A stretch of 64,000 bases of DNA, from assembly GCA_951217055.1 (NCBI GenBank), contig OX578276.1, positions 153,583,482-153,647,481 of the forward strand. Direction: 5' to 3'. This document shows positions 56,461 to 64,000 of this stretch, in pieces. A program made the translations under genes and the position numbers. The notes under the pieces were generated by a model. The model ran no database searches, was not told the DNA's origin, and saw only the letters and a list, made by a program, of their open reading frames with translations. Origin of the DNA: Gerris lacustris (taxonomy: Eukaryota; Arthropoda; Insecta; Hemiptera; Gerridae). Numbering within the stretch: the first letter of the stretch is position 1; every line of letters starts with the position of its first letter.

Positions 56461-56934
56461 ATAACTTCAATAAATTTTATACACTTTATTCAACTATTGC
56501 CAATATGAAAAATATGTGTAAACAAAGTATGTGTGTAAATGATACATTTTCATTTCTACTACTTTTATTTCATTGTTATTATTATTAGTTAAGATACAAG
56601 GGTTTTTAATTTTAAGCAAAGATTATTATCTGTTTATAAAATAATAATTACGTCGGAATTTATCTTTATTCTTATTATTGTACAGTTGTTTATACTTAAC
56701 TTTTATTTCTATTTGTTTCTTTTTACATACACATATGTATATTGTATATGTATGTAAGTTGGAATGTATGTATGTGTGTACGCATATTATTGATATAGGT
56801 ATTTGTTTATTCCCTATTCTTGATGTATTAATTATATAATGATATATTGGTTAAACATTTATATTATTGTTAGGCCGGACTCCTTTGCTAAGAGTCTTGT
56901 ACTTATGAGCAAATAAACATTCATTCATTCATTC
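53650..56934 (+). mobile_element. LINE insertion, 5'-truncated, 13 bp TSD
   Basis: AAGTAGCTATTTT is present at 53637-53649 and 56935-56947. The element reads as open coding sequence from its first base, then a 474 bp 3' UTR and a CATTCATTCATTC tail. The perfect duplication and uninterrupted frame mark it as one of the youngest insertions in the window. It split a minus-strand gypsy protease gene. Confidence 0.93.
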
Positions 56935-57166
56935 AAGTAGCTATTTTCGTACCGTTGGCGGCTGATAAATACCGAGCAACCGGATAACTTCGTTCTTTTT
57001 CGGTGGGTGGTATAACCGAGATATCGGAGCCTGTGTCTATAAGGAATTTGTGACCCGAGAGCTTATCCACAATAAAAAGGCGGCTGGAAAGTTGGGCGGT
57101 GTCGTAAGCCGCATTTACGCACTCCCTTGTCCGTTTCCCTCTCGATGTTTGCAGGGTGCCTTGCAC
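56935..57166 (-). pseudogene. gypsy protease N-terminal part, interrupted
   Basis: Contains LFIVDKLSGHKFLIDTGSDI, the aspartic protease active-site block (DTGSD). It overlaps the end of gag in another frame, as expected for gag-pol frameshifting. The frame is cut by the LINE at 56934 and continues at 53649 with the flap and the second half; the 13 bp AAGTAGCTATTTT (+ strand) is duplicated at the two junctions. Confidence 0.88.
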
Positions 57167-57909
57167 TTAAATGCCTTCTTACCAAATTTACTGTGATACC
57201 AACATATCTCGGGGTTGTGTACCTGACGGGAATGTGGAGGTAATCTTGATTTGTCAGCTCTAGAACGACCACGAGGCGGTTGTTGTCGAGGCCCTTCGAT
57301 TTCCGAAACTCTAACAGCCAGCGAATCTAACTGTTTGGTTATGTCCTGAAACATGGAAACCAGCCCAGGATCGGCGCTAGGTGAACTAGAAGATGTCCCA
57401 GGATTCCGCATTGAACAAACTTCCGGCTTGATATCTATTATTTTATCGGCAATAGTACATAATTGATCTAGTGTCAACGAGTCGCTAGCAGCTAGGATTT
57501 GTTGTGTGCTGTAAGGGAGTTTATGTAGCCATAACATTTTTAGTGCGTCGTCCGGGAATTGGTTCTGGGCTAGCTCTTTCATTTGTCGCAACAAATGTGA
57601 GGGCTTAAAGTCTTCTAACTCAAGACCAGAAATTAACTTCTTAAGACGAGTGGCCTGATTATCCGCGAAAGAAGCTACTAACCGTTCTTTTAGTTTTAAA
57701 CAAGCATTATGGGTAGGGGGTGATATGACTAGATCACTCACGTGCGTCACTATGTCTTGATCTAAAGCTGCCACAATGATATCAAATTTTGTATTTTCGA
57801 CTGAAATGGCGGCTGCCCTAAAGTTGGCCTCTGCCTGTGCAAACCAGAGCGCAGGATTTCCTTTCCAGAACGCCGGTAGTTTGACTTTTTTAATATCATG
57901 GCAGATCAT
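57115..57909 (-). CDS. gypsy Gag (264 aa), CHCC knuckle
   Basis: Intact frame. It starts KKVKLPAFWKGNPALWFAQA, the usual N-terminus of this Gag group, continues with helical capsid sequence (LKKLISGLELEDFKPSHLLR; LWLHKLPYSTQQILAASDSL) and a Ser/Pro-rich linker. It ends with the knuckle CWYHSKFGKKAFKCKAPC. Gag packages element RNA into particles. Since pol is defective the copy is not autonomous, but Gag could still be made if transcribed. Confidence 0.88.
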   Translation of the reverse strand: MICHDIKKVKLPAFWKGNPALWFAQAEANFRAAAISVENTKFDIIVAALDQDIVTHVSDLVISPPTHNACLKLKERLVASFADNQATRLKKLISGLELEDFKPSHLLRQMKELAQNQFPDDALKMLWLHKLPYSTQQILAASDSLTLDQLCTIADKIIDIKPEVCSMRNPGTSSSSPSADPGLVSMFQDITKQLDSLAVRVSEIEGPRQQPPRGRSRADKSRLPPHSRQVHNPEICWYHSKFGKKAFKCKAPCKHREGNGQGSA

Positions 57910-58340
57910 TATAAGAGAAGAGTTTACACTGCCGAAGACTTAAACGATAGTTACTTGGAGTGACAGTGACATGGTCAGTGTATATTAATACAGATTTTAA
58001 AAATACAATTGGATAATTTATAGAGTATGTACAAAGGTAATAAATAGATAATTAATAAAAGATCTAGTGAATGGATATTAGACGCGAGGTAGAAAAGTAT
58101 TATATTAAGTCCAGGGGTAGAAATACCTGTTCCTCCCATACTGTCCCCATAAGTACACAGTCTCTTACCAACCCCGTCCTGAAGGGGTTAAACTTTAAGC
58201 TTCTCAAAGCAGTTCCACGATGAGAGATTCCATAAGAACAAAAATAGAACTTTCTGATTAATAAAACTTCATAAATGGTCTCTCCACTGTGGCATCGCAC
58301 CTAGAAAGAACAAAGTGACGTGCGGGTGAAGGCATTGCCA
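57910..58340 (-). other. gypsy 5' leader or flank, no LTR recognised
   Basis: Upstream (minus strand) of gag. I see neither a primer-binding site nor TG..CA-bounded repeats with certainty. The border of the element is therefore open. Confidence 0.35.
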
Positions 58341-58740
58341 TAATTAGGGTGACCACACTGGGACAGTCCCGTTATTTTAAGCTTTTGAAGGCTTCCAGTC
58401 GATTTCCGAAGATGTCCCATTTTTAGAAAATTGGGATATTTTGCAGAATGTCTGGGTAAAATGAAAGAATACTTAAAGAGTTGGAGAAGTTTCCAATCCT
58501 AGTAAATATGTTATTTATTAAAGGTTTGCTTCTCTTATTTGTGATATTTGAGGAGCCTAGTATCAAAGACATTCGACATTTTTCCGAATTTCAGGTATCG
58601 GACATTTTTTCCGAATTTCAGGTATCGATTTTTTCTTAAAGATTTTTGGCCGCTGCATAAGATTCTGCCAGCGATCATAGAATCCTTAAACGGAAAGATT
58701 TCCAACTCCCCTCTTTATCTACCTGTGTTAGACTACTAGA
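58341..58740. other. MITE-like end and short tandem repeat
   Basis: TAGGGTGACCACACTGGGAC at about 58344 resembles the hAT end at 31829 (TAGGGTTACCATATGTCC). 58565-58630 has two to three tandem copies of GACATTTTT.CCGAATTTCA. No gene. Confidence 0.45.
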
Positions 58741-59090
58741 GCTCCACGGGAATTGGCGGTTAATATTGTAACTAAATCTTTTACACCATTCAAAAGATAT
58801 AGAGCTTCTTTATTCAAAGAAATAAATTAATTTGTCAATTTACTAGATTCGAACCCGGGAACTTTCTCATTCTGAGCTATCGCGCATCTCATTCGGCCAC
58901 CGAGGCTGTTTATTTTTCTGGATTGTTTATTTACAAAACAGTACAAATGTCAAAAGATCATAAGTAGTTTACAATTTTAGCCATCATATTCTCGTGGAGC
59001 GCTAGTGCTCTTACACCTCTAGAATACTGGAGTTGGGGGGTAAAAATGCAATAATATTTGTAGTTTTGGGACAGGAGAAGAAAAAAATAA
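58741..59090. other. intergenic, no gene seen apart from a tRNA-like patch
   Basis: Contains the tRNA-like sequence at 58848-58910. The remainder shows nothing recognisable. Confidence 0.4.
58848..58910 (-). repeat. tRNA-like sequence (A and B boxes)
   Basis: On the minus strand GGTGGCCGAATGAGATGCG and CCCGGGTTCGAATCTAG lie at tRNA-like spacing. The acceptor stems do not pair, so it is a tRNA-derived repeat or pseudogene rather than a gene. Confidence 0.5.
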
Positions 59091-59193
59091 AGTTTATTTT
59101 TTCTGCATAAAACTACCAAGTTTAAGGAGAGAAGGTAAGCTATTAACTCATTTTACCAGTTACTTCCTAACTCATTACTTCCTGGTCGTCCTT

Positions 59194-60548
59194 ATGGACA
59201 TTTGCGAACCCCCAGATTCTGGGGGGCAGACTTTTACCTTACAAACTGATTTACAAAAAATTAATGTTTATCCACCAAAAATGACATCAAAACATGACAA
59301 TTTCAGAGACACCTTTTCAAATAATAAAAGAAGAAAACCAGACTCACCCACGCCAATACTCCCGACATTACCCAAAGAAAACTTGACATTTCTTGTTATA
59401 AAAAGAACAAACGGAGAATCTTTCTCCAAAGTGTCACCTTTCCTAATAGAAAAAATGTTATCCCAAATCTCAGGCGACGTTAGGTCCTCTAAGAAATTAA
59501 AGGATGGCTCTTTACTAGTAGAAACCATTTCAAGAGTTCAGGCTGACAAATTAATATCACAACTCCCTAAGAGTCCGTTTCTATCTGTATCTGTGGAGCC
59601 GCACAACTCGCTTAACAAAGTAAAAGGTGTGATAACATGTAACGACTTAGACTCGGAATCCTTAGACGAAATATAAGAAAACTTAAAATATCAAGGTGTT
59701 GTCGATATTAGAAGAATAAATAGGAAACGAAATCAAATCCTAGAACCAACCCATAGCTATATCATAACATTCAACGTCTCATCTCTCCCTAACAAAATTG
59801 AAGTAGGATATCTGTCAGTGCCTGTAAGACCATACATACCTTTACCCATAAAATGTTTCCAGTGCTTTAAATTCAACCACCTAAAGGTCCATTGCCAGTC
59901 CTCGCCTAAGTGTCCTGACTGCGGAGACCCACAACATGAAAACCTAACATGTCCCAATCCCAAAAAATGTATTAAATGTGATGGAAAACACTCGGCCCTA
60001 GATAGAAGTTGTCCTAGATGGATATTGGAGAAAAAAATTATAGAAATAAAACGTTAGAAAAAATGTCATACTTAGAGGCAAAGAAAAAAGTAATGACCAC
60101 ACAACCAATGTCGAAACCATTCTCTTCTCTTTTTACTCCCAACATTAGTGTGTGTAAAGAGTGTGAATCCAAGAAAAAGAAAACTAGAGAACAGGGGACT
60201 CAATGCGGAGTTAACAACATACCAAGACAAGACCCACAAATGACAAATCTTAAGACATTAACTACCACAAAAATCATGACCATGCCACAAACAACTCAAA
60301 CAGTCAGTACAGATACGACAAATATCAGAGAGATTGTCAAACAGGATGAAACCCGCCCAGAAAAAGTGACGGATGATAGACAAAATTCAAAGATCAGTGT
60401 TAATACTCAGGCAGAGTATGAAATGATGTGGATCAACCAGTGGGACTCGGACTCTGAAGAAACAAACTCCAGTATCGAAACTGCAGGCAGAAAAACAAGA
60501 TCACGTAAAAAGAATAAGAACAAGAAACAAACAGCAAGCAATCAATAA
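59194..60548 (+). pseudogene. LINE ORF1 (Gag-like, three CCHC knuckles), two breaks
   Basis: Starts MDICEPPDSGGQTFTLQT. A TAA at 59674-59676 interrupts the frame, which then continues to three zinc knuckles at about 59850-60015: CFQCFKFNHLKVHC, CPDCGDPQHENLTC and CIKCDGKHSALDRSC. A one-base shift at about 60048 moves it to the frame starting around 60018, which runs to the TAA at 60546-60548 with a basic tail (RKTRSRKKNKNKKQ). ORF1 proteins of this group bind LINE RNA. Six bases separate it from ORF2. Confidence 0.87.
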
Positions 60549-60554
60549 TTTTAA

Positions 60555-61562
60555 ATGCACAACAGCCTTAGAATTTGCTCGTGGAATTGCAAAGGCTACA
60601 GATCACGCATTGAAGACATTCGACTCCTAGTCCATGAAACGCAGCCCCATGCCCTGATGCTTCAGGAAACACATTTACCATCCAAAAACAACCTTAGTGT
60701 ACCAGGGTATGTAACATATCGAAAGGACCCCCCTCAGGAAACAAGACAAGGAGGATTAGCTGTACTCGCAAACTCAACTCTCCCCAGCAGAGAAATAAAA
60801 ATCAACACTCATCTTTCTGTACTAGCTGTAAGCATTGGAGCTACCTATCCAGTTACTTTGTGTAATCTGTATATAGGATGTGAAGATGTCGTCACCGTGG
60901 CTCAACTAAATAATATTTTAAACCAACTTCCACCACCTTATATTATGGCAGGAGACTTCAATGCGCATAACCCACTATGGGGATCTCCTAAAGACGACTT
61001 TAGGGGTAGGGAGATAGAAAAATTCATTGACCAAAATTACCTCTTCTTATTTAATAACAAAGAAGCAACCTATTTCGATGCACGTACAGGGAAATTGGAC
61101 TCTTTAAATTTGGCAATGGCAGTACCACGGCTTGGACAAATTTCTGAATTTAGTGTATCATCTCACATATATGGAAGCGATCATTTCCCATTATTTATAA
61201 CCTTATTTCCAGCGAATCCACGACCTAGACGAACAGCCCGCTGGTCTTTGAAAAACGCTGATTGGGATGCTTACCAAAAATACTTGACGGAATTACCCGT
61301 ATTTCAGTTATTAGATAAGCACGAAGAAGCTGAAGAACTGTTAAAATTCATTACTGCATCTATCATCAACGCAGCTAATACTTCAATCCCCCAAGTAAAA
61401 TTAGACAGAGGTCGCCCCTTAGTTCCGTGGTGGAATGTTGAGTGCAGACGAGCCCTCAGAGACAGACGTAAAGCGCTATGGAAGTTTAAAAAATACCCTA
61501 CTCACGAAAATCTAATTATATACAAGAAAGCAAGATCAGAAGGTAAGAAGATCTTTTCTTAG
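60555..61562 (+). pseudogene. LINE ORF2, endonuclease domain (first part of broken frame)
   Basis: MHNSLRICSWNCKGYRSRIE, LMLQETHLPS, YIMAGDFNAHNPLWG and YGSDHFPLFI show the exonuclease/endonuclease fold with its N, E, D-x-N and S-D-H motifs. The SAIDL-like block reads DSLNLAMA, so the conserved Asp there has been lost. A TAG at 61560-61562 ends the frame; the protein would continue directly as EKKESWIKF. Acts by nicking target DNA for primed reverse transcription. Confidence 0.88.
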
Positions 61563-62346
61563 GAAAAAAAAGAATCCTGGATAAAATTCACGTCTACTCT
61601 CAATCAGCATACCCAATCATCTGAAATTTGGAAAAAAGTGAAAGCACTTGGAGGTAGAAGACCAGCCTACATGCCACCAACACTGAAACTAAGAAATAAT
61701 GACTTTGAAATAGACCCAATTAAAACCGCAGAAATGCTAGCAAGACATTTTGCTAATGTTAGCTCAACTAAAAACTATTCTGAAAAATTCCAGGATATAA
61801 AACAAAAAGCAGAAAGCCAAGATATCTGCTTTAATACAAATATCTCAGAAGAGTACAACTCACCGTATAGTCGTTGGGAACTGGAATCAGCTCTTAAGTC
61901 ACTAAAAAACACTGCCCCAGGGCCAGACCAGATTTACAACATCATGCTGCAAAACCTCCCAAATTCATTCAAGACTTACATACAACACCCTTTGGACAAC
62001 TGATTCTTATCCCGAAAGCTGGCGGGAGGCAACTCTGATTCCAATCTCCAAACCAGGAAAAGATCCTGCCCTAGTGGAGTCGTACAGACCAACAGCGATG
62101 ACCAGTACCATAGGCAAGTTATTTGAGAAAATGGTAAATGCGAGGCTGATGTGGATTCTAGAATCTAAAAAGCTGTTATCCCCCCCATCAAACTGGCTTC
62201 CGAAAAAATATGTCAACCATTGATAATCTCACAAGATTGGAAAGCTACGTCTACGATGGATTTGCAAAGGTAAAACAACAGTTGGGGTATTTTTCGACCT
62301 TGAAAAAGCTTACGACCGAACGTGGAGGTATGGAATTCTTAGGCAG
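61563..62346 (+). pseudogene. LINE ORF2, RT N-terminal part with frameshifts
   Basis: 61563-61975 gives SEIWKKVKALGGRRPAYMP and LKSLKNTAPGPDQIYNIMLQ (RT block 1). After a shift at about 61980 the next frame gives YPESWREATLIPISKPGKDP and ESYRPTAMTSTIGKLFEKMV. Another shift at about 62180 (C run) leads to TGFRKNMSTIDNL, and one at about 62270 to GVFFDLEKAYDRTWRYGILR. At least three frameshifts in 300 bp. Confidence 0.85.
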
Positions 62347-63969
62347 ATGTCAAACATGGGATTTAGAGGACACCTACCCTTATATATAAGCAATTTTCTA
62401 TCTGAGCGGAGATTTCGAGTACGGATAGGAGATACCTTCTCACATCTATATACACAGGAGAATGGAGTACCACAGGGCTCTGTACTGAGTGTAACTCTTT
62501 TTATTTTGGCCATCAACAACGCAACAAAAGCCTTACCATCTTGTGTAGAACCTCTACTTTATGTCGACGACATTACCATTTTATTCCAATCGAAAAGTCT
62601 AGACACGGCCACCTCTATTGTGCAGCGAAGTATAAATAGCCTTAATAATTGGGCCACTAATATCGGCTTCAATTTCTCGGCGAGCAAGACCACATGCTTA
62701 ATTTTCGGAAAACAAAATTATAAAAATATACCATCACTAAAACTCTCTGGTGAAATTATACCATCTGCAAAAAATATAAGATACTTAGGACTAACTCTAG
62801 GCACACGACTCTCGTGGAAGCCTCATATCGAGTCCCTACGAACAAAATGTTTAAAAGATTTGAACCTATTAAGGATGGTACAAGCCCAAAAGTGGGGAGC
62901 AGACAGAAATACGCTACTAGTTCTCTACCGACAAATTATTAGGTCTAAGTTGGATTATGGTTGTATGGTTTACGGTTCGGCCAAGGAAAAAGACCTGAAA
63001 CGATTAGACCCGGTACACAACTCAGGCATTCGCATCGCCCTTGGAGCATTTCGAACAAGCCCAGTAAAAAGTCTACTTGTCGAGGCCAATGAACCACCCC
63101 TAGATTTAAGACGACATCTCCTTCTGTTGCGGTATAGTTACAGGGTACAGCAATACAAGGAAAATCTTGTTACAAAACAAATTCTAGATCCAAAGATCTT
63201 TCTATATGAAAATAAACCTAACCTGCCCAAACCTATAGGAAAGAAATTCGTTGACTTGAAAAGTCAACACCAGTTAGAAGACCTACCGGAGATTGCAGGA
63301 CTGGTATTAAGCACTAAGCCACCGTGGGTATCAAAGCGCCCCTCTATCCAACGAACCAGTAGACAGAAGAAAGCTGAGGCACAACATGAACTCTACAGAC
63401 AGCAACACAACAGACATAGACACGACCACTCTGACGTTGCCTTCATATACACTGACGCCGCTAAGGACCAACATGGCACTGGATGTGCTTTTATCCATGA
63501 GCAACACGTTCAACGGTTCAGGCTTCCTAACTGGATCTCAATAGGTTCGGCTGAGCTGGAGGCTATCTACCAGGCCATCATCTACGCTGATTTGAAAAAA
63601 ATCAGAAAAGTAATTATATATTCAGATGCTTTAGGACCTTTGATGAGTTTGGACAAACTGTTTTCTCAAAACCCTTATGTAATTAAAATCCGAGACACTA
63701 TTTTCGATGTTGGTTTGCAGCCCCTGTTTTGTTGGCTCCCAAGCCATATCGGTATCACTGGAAATGAAAAAGTGGACGGAGAAGCAAGAAAAGCAATTTT
63801 GAATGGACTATTTGTAAACGGACACATATTATCTAAAGATTTAAACAAATTTATCAAAAAGGCAATCAAAGATATTTGGCAATCAGCATGGAACAACTGT
63901 ACTGAAAACAAACTAAGAGCTATAAAACACTGCATAGGGCCTTGGAAATCAGCAGACAGGCAGAACTGA
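62347..63969 (+). pseudogene. LINE ORF2, RT palm to RNase H
   Basis: Open for 540 codons. NGVPQGSVLSVTLFILAINN and PLLYVDDITILF (YVDD active site), thumb (KNIRYLGLTLGTRLSWKPHI) and RNase H (AFIYTDAAKDQHGTGCAFIH; SAELEAIYQAI; IIYSDALGPL; CWLPSHIGITGNEKVDGEAR) with the D-E-D-D residues. The TGA at 63967-63969 sits where related sequence has a basic residue (39541 reads RQEET), consistent with CGA to TGA. The domain order supports the I group. Confidence 0.9.
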
Positions 63970-64000
63970 CGGGAAGAAGCAGCACTATGCAGACTAAGAC

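Larger units (their letters stand above)
51552..57950 (-). mobile_element. Ty3/gypsy retrotransposon, CHCC-Gag (CsRn1-like) group, defective and poly(A)-ended
   Basis: On the minus strand: gag, protease, reverse transcriptase, RNase H, integrase. The order is Ty3/gypsy, and the Gag knuckle is C-x2-H-x9-C-x3-C instead of CCHC, as in the CsRn1 group. Breaks: a LINE insertion in protease (53650-56934), loss of the RT thumb/connection near 52745, and truncation inside integrase. After the truncation the strand runs into an A-rich stretch and A23 (51552-51574 as T on +). No LTR was found on either side, so it may be a retroposed partial transcript. Confidence 0.82.
59100..64000 (+). mobile_element. 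I-like LINE, nearly full-length, decayed, runs off the window
   Basis: Two reading frames in LINE order: ORF1 with nucleocapsid-like CCHC knuckles, then ORF2 with endonuclease, RT and RNase H, which is the I-group layout. The 5' UTR begins somewhere near 59100. Several stops and frameshifts (see ORFs). The sequence at the window edge matches the start of the LINE 3' end at 39535, so that fragment belongs to a related family. Confidence 0.85.

Overview
The window looks like a 64 kb piece of an arthropod (most likely insect) nuclear genome. It is AT-rich and intron-dominated, and carries one conserved host gene in a dense, nested transposable-element landscape. Support for this: GT-AG exons of an insect-type BTB/BACK protein, Ty3/gypsy, Penelope, RTE-like and I-like retrotransposons, many hAT-like and Harbinger-like TIR elements, long (AT)n and (TATG)n microsatellites, and no operons or bacterial signals. 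The order cannot be fixed from sequence alone.

Host gene: seven exons on the + strand (5529-5687, 15337-15488, 18225-18346, 24324-24506, 25771-25875, 28173-28409, 30088-30261) join with consistent codon phase. They encode about 377 C-terminal residues of a BTB-BACK protein that I recognise as the insect 'serine-enriched protein' (Drosophila gprs type). The 5' exons lie left of the window, so positions 1-5528 are intron (or the 5' part of the locus). All of 1-30 kb is therefore mostly TE-filled intron.

Layout: 1-5.5 kb holds tRNA-like SINE/inverted-repeat units, a TIR element, a Penelope-like relic and a Harbinger-like MITE. 6.5-9.2 kb holds an RTE-like LINE 3' end split by a 2.2 kb hAT-like element that itself contains a foldback element. 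9.6-12.6 kb has a pair of about 580 bp inverted tRNA-like elements around a composite MITE. 14.7-15.3 kb is a 35 bp minisatellite beside exon 2. 17.0-18.2 kb is a long-TIR element ending 50 bp before exon 3. 20.2-24.25 kb is a four-level nest: minisatellite, LINE, hAT, hAT MITE. 26.4-27.1 kb is a tandem repeat. 28.4-29.3 kb is a duplicated exon 6 splice-donor region with (TATG)n. After the gene, 30.5-37.3 kb is packed MITEs and a dead hAT. 37.3-46.3 kb is very AT-rich with (AT)n runs and a second 35 bp minisatellite invaded by a LINE 3' end and an isolated gypsy-type gag. 46.5-51.4 kb has three large TIR elements. 51.5-57.9 kb is a minus-strand, defective CHCC-type Ty3/gypsy element with a poly(A)-like tail. 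It is interrupted by a young 3.3 kb LINE (13 bp target duplication, open 936-codon frame). 59.1-64 kb is a decayed I-like LINE (ORF1 with three CCHC knuckles; ORF2 EN-RT-RNase H) that runs off the right edge.

The most unusual signals are not single genes. One is a short module, (CTGT)n followed about 40 bp later by a CCGATTTTGA..AAATTTGG..ATACATG box, shared by several otherwise unrelated elements. Others are tRNA-like B boxes inside long inverted repeats, three copies of a TIR element carrying the start of a recombinase-like reading frame, and repeated precise insertion of elements into each other with readable target duplications.
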